DNA from: Bacteroidia bacterium
GTDB taxonomy: Bacteria > Bacteroidota > Bacteroidia > Cytophagales > Cyclobacteriaceae
NCBI GenBank assembly: GCA_025356795.1
Contig: JANXRR010000511.1
Location: 1 to 17,001, forward strand
Direction of reading: 5' to 3'
DNA length: 17,001 bases
How positions within the stretch are numbered: position 1 is the stretch's first letter; each line of letters starts with the position of its first letter. A program made the position numbers and the translations under genes. A model generated the notes under the pieces. It was not told the origin of the DNA and made no database searches. It saw nothing but the letters and a program-made list of their open reading frames with translations. Shown in pieces: positions 1-6,738 of this stretch.

Positions 1-323
1 TAAGAGGTGTTCTAAAAAACAATTTGCAAGATCGTGATGGCGCCATTACAGATTATACCAAAGCAATTGAACTCGATGCTGCCGCGCCAACCTACTTTGA
101 TAATCGTGCTTTAAGCAAAACAGAGAAAGGAGATTTTGCCGGAGCGGTAGAAGATTATACTTCTTCCATAGAGTTATATTCTAACGATAGCGAAACCTAC
201 TATCAAAGGGCGCTGGTAAAATTGCAAATGAATAACAATTACGATGCCTGTTTAGATTTTAAACATGCAGATGAACTAGGCTCTAAAGAAGCAAGAGCAG
301 CAATTAAAAAAAACTGCAAGTAG
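1..323 (+). CDS. TPR-repeat protein, C-terminal part (5' end outside window)
   Basis: The reading frame is open from the left edge, so this is the end of a longer gene and the in-frame TTG at 24 need not be the real start. The visible ~106 residues hold the second half of one tetratricopeptide repeat (DGAITDYTKAIEL) and two further repeats. These have the typical Y..RA......G.....A..DY...IEL spacing of about 34 residues (AVEDYTSSIEL, then a weaker ACLDFKHADEL). The gene ends in TAG after a lysine-rich tail. TPR arrays form helical scaffolds for protein-protein contacts. No enzymatic domain is visible, so the specific role is unknown. It is followed after 9 bp by the lipid kinase gene on the same strand, so the two are probably co-transcribed. 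Confidence 0.85.
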   Translation, partial: RGVLKNNLQDRDGAITDYTKAIELDAAAPTYFDNRALSKTEKGDFAGAVEDYTSSIELYSNDSETYYQRALVKLQMNNNYDACLDFKHADELGSKEARAAIKKNCK

Positions 324-332
324 CTATCTGCC

Positions 333-1235
333 ATGCGAGTTGCCATCATTCTCAACGGCATTTCAAGAAAAAAGAGTTTTTTTTATGCTAATGTATATCC
401 GCAGTTAAAGGAAAATTTTAACATAGCGATTTTTGAAACTCGGTATGCAGGTCATGCCATTGAACTTGCTAAATATGCGGCTGACAATGCGTTTGATACT
501 ATTCTTTCTGCAGGTGGCGATGGCACATTAAATCAAGTGTTGAATGGAATTTTAATCTCAACTCATCGGCCATATCCTTCTTTGGGTTTAATACCAATGG
601 GATCTGCCAATGATTTTGCCCGAGCGGTAGGCTTAACTTCTTCCATCGATCAACTATTAAAAGTTTTAAAAGAAAATTCACCCGCATTGGTTGATGTTGG
701 AAAAGTAGTTTGCAAAGATTCAAATGGTAGTGCGGTAAACCGTTATTTTATAAATACTTGTAGCGTGGGCATGGGGCCCTTAGTTGTTGAGCGGTTGGAA
801 AGAAATCGAAAAAAATGGGGAGCCACTCTATCTTATCTTTCAAGTATCATCACCACCTTTTTCACACACCAGCCGCAATTGATAAAATGTAAAACTGATT
901 TATGGGAATGGGAAGGCAAAGCAAGAGTAGTTGCCTTGGCAAATGGAGTATCATTTGGTAATGGAATTTACATAGCACCAGAAGCTAATCTACGAGATGG
1001 AAAGCTTAATTTGTTTAGAGCAGAAGATGTGCCGCTACTAAAATTTCTTGTTTATCTGCAAACTATAAAAGCCAGAAAGAAAATAACTAGCAACCTTGTT
1101 AATTATAGTCTTGTTACATCCATCGAATTAAGCTCAACAGAAAAATGCGCACTAGAGACAGAAGGCGAAATTATTGGATACCTTCCTGCAAAGATTCACA
1201 TAGTGCCTTTGTTGATCAAGTTTTACGGGAGCTAA
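333..1235 (+). CDS. Diacylglycerol/lipid kinase family protein (YegS/DagK type)
   Basis: A 300-residue protein of the usual length for soluble bacterial DAGK-catalytic-domain lipid kinases, which use ATP to phosphorylate a lipid such as diacylglycerol, phosphatidylglycerol or a sphingoid base at the membrane face. The nucleotide-binding signature GGDGTLN lies at about residues 61-67, followed by GLIPMGSANDFARA (85-98), which matches the family's second loop. The C-terminal half has the family motif NGVSFGNG.YIAP.A.L.DG.L (204-224). There is no signal peptide or membrane segment. The ATG start follows the TPR gene's stop by 9 bp, with no clear Shine-Dalgarno. The lipid substrate cannot be read from the sequence. 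Confidence 0.9.
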   Translation: MRVAIILNGISRKKSFFYANVYPQLKENFNIAIFETRYAGHAIELAKYAADNAFDTILSAGGDGTLNQVLNGILISTHRPYPSLGLIPMGSANDFARAVGLTSSIDQLLKVLKENSPALVDVGKVVCKDSNGSAVNRYFINTCSVGMGPLVVERLERNRKKWGATLSYLSSIITTFFTHQPQLIKCKTDLWEWEGKARVVALANGVSFGNGIYIAPEANLRDGKLNLFRAEDVPLLKFLVYLQTIKARKKITSNLVNYSLVTSIELSSTEKCALETEGEIIGYLPAKIHIVPLLIKFYGS

Positions 1236-1244
1236 TATGGGTTT

Positions 1245-1634
1245 CTACTTTGGGCTAATTAATTTATTTAGGAGTGGCAATAAACGGTCAATATTAAATG
1301 GTTTCACTAAATGATCATTCATTCCAGCTTCTAATATACCAGCGGTATGTTCTTCACTTTCAAAACTAGTAACTGCAATAATAGGAATAGTCTTATTGTA
1401 TTCATCATCCGTGTCACGAATCCAGCGAACCGCATCCAATCCATCCTGCACAGGCATTTGAACGTCCATTAAAACGAAATCAAAGCATTTTTCTTTAAGC
1501 GCCTCAATGGCCTCGTTACCGTTACCAACGCCCTTACATTTTATGCCAACCGATTTTAATTCCTTTTCAACCATCAGCCGAAGAAATAGATCATCATCAA
1601 CTATAAGCGCGTATAAATATTGGTATTGAATCAT
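1245..1634 (-). CDS. Stand-alone response-regulator receiver (CheY-like)
   Basis: This 129-residue protein consists of a receiver domain only. The acidic pocket is D13-D15 (VDDD). The phosphoacceptor is D57 in LMDVQMP, the conserved threonine is T89 (AVTSF) and the conserved lysine is K111 (VKPF). All key residues are present, so it should accept phosphate from a histidine kinase or phosphotransfer protein. No output domain is attached, so it would act through protein contact, as CheY and SpoFish-type receivers do. No kinase gene is in the window. It lies 13 bp downstream of the RDD gene on the same strand, so the two probably share a transcript. It converges with the lipid kinase gene across 9 bp, with no recognisable terminator. 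Confidence 0.92.
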   Translation of the reverse strand: MIQYQYLYALIVDDDLFLRLMVEKELKSVGIKCKGVGNGNEAIEALKEKCFDFVLMDVQMPVQDGLDAVRWIRDTDDEYNKTIPIIAVTSFESEEHTAGILEAGMNDHLVKPFNIDRLLPLLNKLISPK

Positions 1635-1647
1635 TTTAATTCTCTAA

Positions 1648-2120
1648 TTATTTTTTGACAACTAACGTGTTTGCTATCATATCGTGCAGTGTTTGCTTTT
1701 TATCAGTGAAGGCAGCCATGATATAGCCTATAAATAAAATGACTGTGGAAACAAATTTACCAACATTTCTTAGAAGTGCTTTGCCAAAATCGATTCTGTT
1801 TCCATCCATGTCTACTACAACCAAACCCAACGCAAGTTTGCCAACACTCGCTTGGTATTTTGAAGATTCCATAAAGGAAAAATACAAAACAGAAATAACA
1901 GTAGAAATTGCAGAAAGTGCTGCTGCTGCCATCACGGTGCCCACTAATTTAAAATGTCCCCAGATTCAACCAGTTCAGAGTTTTGAAACTCACTAGCGAA
2001 GTTCAATCCTATGGCAGCCAATACAGGAATAACAATAATGGTACGCACAATTCCAATAATAATGCTATCAATAATAAGGGCTAAAAAACGTTGCCAGAAA
2101 CCTGCATAATTTGTATTCAT
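1648..2120 (-). pseudogene. RDD-family membrane protein, split by a -1 frame change
   Basis: Two minus-strand frames together give one RDD-domain protein of about 157 residues. The first frame starts at an ATG at 2120-2118 and runs 58 codons (MNTNYAGFWQRFLALIIDSI and on) to a TAG at 1946-1944. It carries the RDD N-terminal motif (F..RFLALIID) and a membrane helix. The second frame runs from about 1962 to 1648 and holds the rest: two hydrophobic helices, the VGKLALGL.VVD.DG segment and the closing TLHDMIANTLVV motif. One added base in the G4 run (C4 at 1958-1961 on the plus strand) would restore the frame, reading ESGGHFKLVGTV. The heptamer T_TTA_AAT (1953-1947, minus) sits directly before the TAG in the right phase for -1 slippage. 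A GTG at 1944 overlaps the TAG and could restart translation. It could therefore be a real frameshift mutation, an assembly error, or a recoded or coupled gene. RDD proteins are small membrane proteins with poorly defined, possibly transport, roles. Confidence 0.8.
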
Positions 2121-2282
2121 TTTGATTGGGATTTAGGGTTATCCGCTAAAGTAGAGATTTCTTTTGAGAGATCACCAAGCAGATGTAGTAAAATAAATGT
2201 CGATACATCTATTAAAAAAATTTGATTCAAACGATTGAAATGAGTTGTTAAATAATGTAGATTGGCTTTTAACCTCAATTTT

Positions 2283-3959
2283 ATGACACTAACTCGCCCG
2301 TGGTTATCCCAATACCCATCTTACCTACCAACAGAAATTTCCGAAACTCCTATTCAATCGCTCGTTGAATTGTGTAATGTCAACGCCAGAAAGTTTAGTC
2401 AAAATACGGCCTTTGAAAACATGGGACGAAAAATGTCATTTCAAGAATTAGACCAGCTCTCCACCGCTTTTGCGGCCTTTCTTCAAAATGAAGTAAAGTT
2501 GAAACAAGGAGATAGAATTGCCATTCAATTACCGAATATTCTTCAGTATCCTGTAGCCATGATTGGTGCTTTAAAAGCAGGACTCATTGTGGTGAACACA
2601 AACCCATTATATACGCCTCGTGAAATGCAGCATCAGTTCACTGACAGCGGTGCTGTCGCAATTGTAATACTTTCAAACTTTGCCAGCAATTTGCAAAAGA
2701 TAATCGGCCAGACTTCCATCAAAACAGTTCTGATAACCGACCTTGGCGACATGTTGGGTGGCTTGAAAAAAGTAATCACCAACTTTGTTGTGAAGAAAGT
2801 AAAAAAATTAGTTCCTCCTTTTGAGTTAGACGGAGCTATCTCATTCTCGGCTGCAATTAATATTGGCAAAGGGAAAAATTTGAATGCACCCAAAATAAAA
2901 AGAGAAGACACGGCATTTTTGCAATATACGGGTGGCACAACAGGGCTCTCAAAAGGAGCCGTGTTAAGTCACAACAACGTACTCTCTAACATATGGCAGG
3001 TGCAGCCAATACTTAACAATAGCGTGCATGGTGTGCTCGCTATTTCTGATGTTGCCGTTATTCCTTTGCCGTTGTATCACATTTATGCGCTAACTGCCAC
3101 CTTTGTTTATATGTCGGGCGGATTGAACAATTTATTGGTAACTAATCCACGGGATTTGGCAGGCTTCATAAAAATATTAAAAAAACCTTTCCATACGATG
3201 ATTGGTGTAAACACACTTTACAACGGATTGCTTAACCATCCTCGGTTTGGTGAGATCAACACAAAATCAATCAAGGCGTGTTCAGCTGGTGGCATGGCAT
3301 TGCAAGAAATTGTGTTCAAACGGTGGCTTGAAAAAACGGGTATCCGAATCAGTGAAGGATATGGCTTAAGCGAAACATCTCCTGTGCTTACCTATCAAAT
3401 TCCCGGAAAGGAAAAAATGGGAAGTATTGGCATGCCCATTCCCAGCACCGATGTTGCCATTATGGATGATGATGGAAACCCATTGCCTGTTGGCGAAATA
3501 GGAGAATTGTGTGCCAAAGGCCCTCAGGTGTTCAGTGGTTATTGGCAGAAAGATAATTCATCTGTTTTCCACAATGGTGTTTGGTTTAAGACGGGCGACA
3601 TTGCCGTAATGGATAGTGAAGGCTACTTCAAGATAGTAGATCGCAAGAAAGACATGATCTTGGTTTCTGGCTTCAATGTTTATCCGAATGAAATTGAAGG
3701 TGTGGTAGCAAGTCATCCTAAAGTATTAGAGGTAGCAGCCATTGGCGTAAGTGATGCTCATTCAGGCGAAGTGGTAAAAATTTGTGTGGTGAAGCGCGAT
3801 CAGTCACTTACCGAAGAAGAGCTTCGAGAATTTTGCAAAGAAAATTTCACAAGCTACAAACGCCCTAAGTTTATTGAGTTTTTAAAGGAACTGCCTAAGA
3901 CCAATGTGGGGAAAATATTGCGAAGATCGTTGCGCGAAAATACAGGTGTGGCTGCTTAA
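2283..3959 (+). CDS. fadD: Long-chain acyl-CoA synthetase (FadD-like AMP ligase)
   Basis: This ANL-superfamily enzyme activates free fatty acids in two steps, forming acyl-AMP and then acyl-CoA, and feeds beta-oxidation or lipid synthesis. From the ATG at 2283 it has 558 residues, against 561 in E. coli FadD, and I recognise FadD-like sequence along its whole length. The AMP/P-loop motif YTGGTTGLSKG is at 215-225, GYGLSETSP at 359-367, WFKTGDI at 434-440, the hinge region DRKKDMILVSGFNVYPNEIE follows, and the catalytic lysine is K544 in NVGKIL. An in-frame TTG at 2262 would add seven residues. I prefer the ATG because the resulting N-terminus (W...YP...PTEI) lines up with FadD. No Shine-Dalgarno or convincing promoter is visible in the 160 bp upstream. 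The stop codon abuts the stop of the next, convergent gene with no gap. Confidence 0.95.
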   Translation: MTLTRPWLSQYPSYLPTEISETPIQSLVELCNVNARKFSQNTAFENMGRKMSFQELDQLSTAFAAFLQNEVKLKQGDRIAIQLPNILQYPVAMIGALKAGLIVVNTNPLYTPREMQHQFTDSGAVAIVILSNFASNLQKIIGQTSIKTVLITDLGDMLGGLKKVITNFVVKKVKKLVPPFELDGAISFSAAINIGKGKNLNAPKIKREDTAFLQYTGGTTGLSKGAVLSHNNVLSNIWQVQPILNNSVHGVLAISDVAVIPLPLYHIYALTATFVYMSGGLNNLLVTNPRDLAGFIKILKKPFHTMIGVNTLYNGLLNHPRFGEINTKSIKACSAGGMALQEIVFKRWLEKTGIRISEGYGLSETSPVLTYQIPGKEKMGSIGMPIPSTDVAIMDDDGNPLPVGEIGELCAKGPQVFSGYWQKDNSSVFHNGVWFKTGDIAVMDSEGYFKIVDRKKDMILVSGFNVYPNEIEGVVASHPKVLEVAAIGVSDAHSGEVVKICVVKRDQSLTEEELREFCKENFTSYKRPKFIEFLKELPKTNVGKILRRSLRENTGVAA

Positions 3960-4370
3960 CTATTCCGGCAAATATCTTTTCAAATATTCATAACTCCACG
4001 CTCCTCCCAATGCTGCTAGAAATGCAGCAATTGTTACCAACGACCCCGTTCCTATTTGTGCATATAACGGCCCTGGGCACGCACCTGTTAGAGCCCAGCC
4101 AAACCCAAAAATTAAACTTCCCATGATGGTGCCTATATGAAAAATCTTCGTGGGCATTTGAATTGTCTCACCTTTTATTGTTTTTAACTTAAGTTTTCTG
4201 ATGACCAAGAGCGACAACGCTCCTACCGGAATGGCTGTCATAAAAATGCCAAACATGTGAAAGCTCTCGAAGCGAAACATCTCTTGCATGCGGTACCACG
4301 AAATAGCTTCGCCCTTTGTTAGCACAAAGCCAAAGAATGTTCCGATGAGAAGGTATTTTATGTTCTTCAT
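3960..4370 (-). CDS. YeeE/YedE-family transporter half, DUF6691 type
   Basis: A 136-residue membrane protein with about four hydrophobic helices and the signature TGACPGP (C98 in the loop), as in the C-terminal half of YeeE/YedE proteins. Family members such as TsuA import thiosulfate or other sulfur compounds, passing the substrate along conserved cysteines in the membrane channel. In many bacteria the transporter is split into two genes, and this is the second of such a pair. It begins 38 bp after the first half (4409-4969) on the same strand. The substrate is inferred only from the family, because no rhodanese or other sulfur gene lies alongside. The C-terminal end abuts the convergent fadD stop codon. 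Confidence 0.85.
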   Translation of the reverse strand: MKNIKYLLIGTFFGFVLTKGEAISWYRMQEMFRFESFHMFGIFMTAIPVGALSLLVIRKLKLKTIKGETIQMPTKIFHIGTIMGSLIFGFGWALTGACPGPLYAQIGTGSLVTIAAFLAALGGAWSYEYLKRYLPE

Positions 4371-4408
4371 TTAGCTGGTTGTTAACGGTTTCTTTGTTGG
4401 AATGAAGG

Positions 4409-4969
4409 TTATAAATCAAGGATGTAGGGCAATACAAATCGGGAGAACAAAATGCCACCCAAAAAGAAAGAAGCCGTTGCCAACAAAGATGGCCACTGCA
4501 ATGCGGACAGCCCAAGTATGCCATGCCCTGAAGTGCAGCCTCTTGCGTAGCGTGTTCCAAAGCCAACCATAAATCCACCAGCAATCATTAACAATAGCCC
4601 TTTCAAAGTAACCAGAGAAGACCAATTGAAAAGTTCTTGAGGCATAAAACCTTGCGGATCATTAAGCCCATGAGATTTTAAGAAATCAATTGTGGCTGTT
4701 GAAATTGCGACAGGATTGGGATTAGCAAACACATATCCGCCAAGGAAGCCGCCAATCAGAACACCTACAACAAACAAGAGATTCCAACTGTCTTTTCTCC
4801 AATCGTATTTTAATGAGGGAGCAGTAGCGGGTATGCAAACTGCACATATCTGGGTAAGCGTGCTTGAGATGCCAAGTTTTTTGTTCCCTAATAAAAGAAG
4901 AATTGGCACGGTAATGCCTATTAGTGGGCCTGCCACATACCAAGGCCACGGTTTATAAAGAATTTCCAT
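4409..4969 (-). CDS. YeeE/YedE-family sulfur-compound transporter half
   Basis: A 186-residue membrane protein, the first gene of a split YeeE/YedE pair. It has hydrophobic helices at roughly residues 11-28, 64-81, 118-138 and 160-183. The family signature RGCTSGHGI has its cysteine at C145, and two more cysteines (C42, C45) lie in ICAVC, in a region predicted to face the membrane. In TsuA-type thiosulfate transporters such conserved cysteines contact the substrate. Together with the downstream 136-residue protein it would give the full inner-membrane unit. The ATG start at 4969 has no Shine-Dalgarno. The 86 bp upstream are shared with the divergent proC gene and must hold both promoters. Confidence 0.88.
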   Translation of the reverse strand: MEILYKPWPWYVAGPLIGITVPILLLLGNKKLGISSTLTQICAVCIPATAPSLKYDWRKDSWNLLFVVGVLIGGFLGGYVFANPNPVAISTATIDFLKSHGLNDPQGFMPQELFNWSSLVTLKGLLLMIAGGFMVGFGTRYARGCTSGHGILGLSALQWPSLLATASFFLGGILFSRFVLPYILDL

Positions 4970-5055
4970 AAGATAAAGTATACTGGATTAGTAGATTACA
5001 ATTTAAAGTACTTTTATTGTGATAACGAAATCAAAGTTCATTTAAAACTGAAATT

Positions 5056-5853
5056 ATGAGTACAAAGCGAATTGCCATTATTGGCGGGGGAAATCTAGGG
5101 GCAGCAATTGCCGAAGGTTTGATAAAAAGCAAATTCTCTTTTCCAGATCAGATCACCATTACCAAAAGAAATACAGAAACCCTGAAACACTTGGCCGATC
5201 AAGGCTGCATTGTTACCAGCGATAATAAGCGAGCCATTGAAACGAGTGAAGTAATTATTGTTGCATTAAAACCATATAACGTAAAAGAAGTTTTAGAAGG
5301 ATTGAAATCATCGTTCGATCCGAAACTTCATATTGTGATAAGTGTGGTAACTGGTGTGTTCTTGAAAGATCTATCAGCAATCATTGACAACGGTGTACCT
5401 ATATTCCGGGCGATGCCAAACACGGCCATTGCCATTCAAGAATCGGTAACGTGTTTGTGCCAAAGCGGGGCTTCTTCTTCCCAAACAAAATATGTAACCG
5501 ATCTTTTCAGTCAACTGGGAATTGCTGTAGCGATAGATGAAAAACTCATGGATGCTGCCACCGTGCTAGGTGCTTGTGGCATTGCCTATGCATTGCGTTT
5601 TATACGGGCTGCCACACAAGGCGGAATTGAAATTGGTTTTGACTCGAAGACAGCTAGTTTGATTGCAGCACAGACAGTAAAAGGTGCAGCAGAACTATTA
5701 TTGAAAGGCGGCCTCCACCCCGAAGCAGAAATTGACAAGGTAACAACGCCCAAAGGTTGCACCATTGCTGGCCTCAATGAAATGGAGCACCGTGGTTTTA
5801 GTTCTTCCTTGATTAAAGGGATTGGTGCTTCGTATAATAAGATTGTGGGGTAA
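5056..5853 (+). CDS. proC: Pyrroline-5-carboxylate reductase
   Basis: This enzyme catalyses the last step of proline synthesis, the NAD(P)H-dependent reduction of 1-pyrroline-5-carboxylate to L-proline in the cytoplasm. At 265 residues it has normal family length. The Rossmann glycine motif GGGNLG is at 10-15 and ALKP at 70-73. RAMPNTA lies at 118-124, and the C-terminal dimer/substrate domain carries the P5CR signature around VTTPKGCTIAGLNEMEHRGF (229-248). The segment GACGIAYALRFIRAATQGGI (171-190) replaces the more common GSGPAY form. I recall similar versions from Bacteroidota, so this looks like a lineage variant and not damage. No other proline gene is nearby. It starts at ATG with no Shine-Dalgarno and ends 4 bp from the convergent transglutaminase gene. 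Confidence 0.93.
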   Translation: MSTKRIAIIGGGNLGAAIAEGLIKSKFSFPDQITITKRNTETLKHLADQGCIVTSDNKRAIETSEVIIVALKPYNVKEVLEGLKSSFDPKLHIVISVVTGVFLKDLSAIIDNGVPIFRAMPNTAIAIQESVTCLCQSGASSSQTKYVTDLFSQLGIAVAIDEKLMDAATVLGACGIAYALRFIRAATQGGIEIGFDSKTASLIAAQTVKGAAELLLKGGLHPEAEIDKVTTPKGCTIAGLNEMEHRGFSSSLIKGIGASYNKIVG

Positions 5854-5866
5854 GGCTTTACTCCAC
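5845..5866. terminator. Hairpin across the stop codons of proC and the convergent operon
   Basis: The arms are GTGGGGTAA (5845-5853) and TTACTCCAC (5858-5866). They pair over nine positions, including one G-U pair in the plus-strand RNA, around the four-base loop GGCT. The left arm ends with the proC TAA and the right arm begins with the last codon (TAA on minus) of the transglutaminase gene. No U-run follows on either strand, so it is not a textbook intrinsic terminator. Its position suggests a two-way termination or 3'-end stabilising role (inference). Confidence 0.4.
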
Positions 5867-6736
5867 CCTATTCACATCCACCTTCACAGAAATAGTTTGC
5901 CCACCAGAGCTAAAGATAATTCCTTTGATGGGAGCAACATCAAAGTAATCGCGGCCAAAGGCAACGGTAATATGTTTGTATGATGGCAGCAGGTTGTTGG
6001 TAGGATCAAACTCTACCCAACCAATATCGGGGAAGTAAACCGCTACCCAAGCGTGAGAAGCGTCTGAACCTACTAATTTTTCTTTACCTGCTGGCGGAAG
6101 AGTTTCTATGTAGCCACTCACATAGCGGGCAGGTAAACCCATATTGCGCAAGCAAGCAATCATTAAATGGGCAAAATCCTGGCAAACTCCTTTTCTCAAC
6201 TTCAGTACCGATTCGACAGGTGTGTTTACTGTTGTGAAGCCTGGCTTGAACTCAATGGAGCTATAGATTTTCTGCATGAGCGATTGACACCCATTCCAAA
6301 GCGTTGCGCCATCTGCAAAACAATCTTGGGCAAAATTCTTTATCACTTCGCTATAAGGAACATGAAGAGATGGCAATGTGTATTGTGCTACATCCGCATT
6401 CAAATCGCCCTGCTTTGCTACTTGATTTTTAACATCATCCCACAAAACATAAGAACTAAAAGCACGGTCGGCATTCACTCTGTTCTGTATGTCAACAATG
6501 CTTTCTGAAATAATCTCAAGTTGCGAATGCTCTTTGTAACTTGAGATAAACAGAATGGTGTTTCCAAAAAAATCTGTGCGATACACTTGCTCATCGGGTG
6601 TTGGTGAAATCTTTACTTCACAGGAAACACAAAGTTGATGATCTCTCGTAAGTGGAACCAGACACAGTCTGTTATGTCCTGTGCTTACTGTTTCCTGATA
6701 ATGATATTCTGTAATATGTTTGATCTTATAGCGCAT
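5858..6736 (-). CDS. Transglutaminase-like cysteine peptidase (N-terminal Bact_transglu_N plus core)
   Basis: A 292-residue protein with a bacterial transglutaminase N-terminal beta domain (about 1-85) followed by a transglutaminase core. The catalytic triad is complete: C185 in GVCQDFAH, H228 in SHAWV and D244 in EFDPTN. There is no signal peptide, so it is expected in the cytoplasm. Bacterial members of this family are thought to act mostly as peptidases or amide-bond hydrolases and not as protein cross-linkers. It is the last gene of the minus-strand operon, starting 2 bp after the stop of the ATP-grasp/alpha-E gene. That coupling suggests it processes the amide product of the two ligases in the operon, for example by removing or trimming a peptide tag (inference from the published gene-neighbourhood prediction). 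Confidence 0.9.
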   Translation of the reverse strand: MRYKIKHITEYHYQETVSTGHNRLCLVPLTRDHQLCVSCEVKISPTPDEQVYRTDFFGNTILFISSYKEHSQLEIISESIVDIQNRVNADRAFSSYVLWDDVKNQVAKQGDLNADVAQYTLPSLHVPYSEVIKNFAQDCFADGATLWNGCQSLMQKIYSSIEFKPGFTTVNTPVESVLKLRKGVCQDFAHLMIACLRNMGLPARYVSGYIETLPPAGKEKLVGSDASHAWVAVYFPDIGWVEFDPTNNLLPSYKHITVAFGRDYFDVAPIKGIIFSSGGQTISVKVDVNRVE

Positions 6737-6738
6737 GT

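Noticed and set aside
1944..1962. +1 frameshift of the prfB kind, suggested by the close GGGGA-to-heptamer spacing
   Set aside because: The frame offset needs -1 (or +2), so +1 slippage would not join the two RDD halves.
2221..2265. Possible fadD promoter with TTTG at 2221 and a TAGATTGG-like box
   Set aside because: The second box matches TANNTTTG poorly and the spacing (about 33 bp) is too long for a -33/-7 pair.
4189..4584. Overlapping minus-strand frame spanning the gap between the two transporter genes
   Set aside because: It is out of frame with two well-supported membrane proteins whose family motifs are intact, and it shows no domain of its own.
5005..5014. Palindrome AAAGTACTTT between the divergent transporter and proC genes
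   Set aside because: It is only 10 bp, AT-rich and unsupported by a second copy, so chance is likely. A TACTTTTA match to the -7 consensus is imperfect.
6167..6508. Plus-strand open frame inside the last transglutaminase gene
   Set aside because: It is a shadow frame opposite a protein with a complete catalytic triad, and its translation shows no recognisable pattern.
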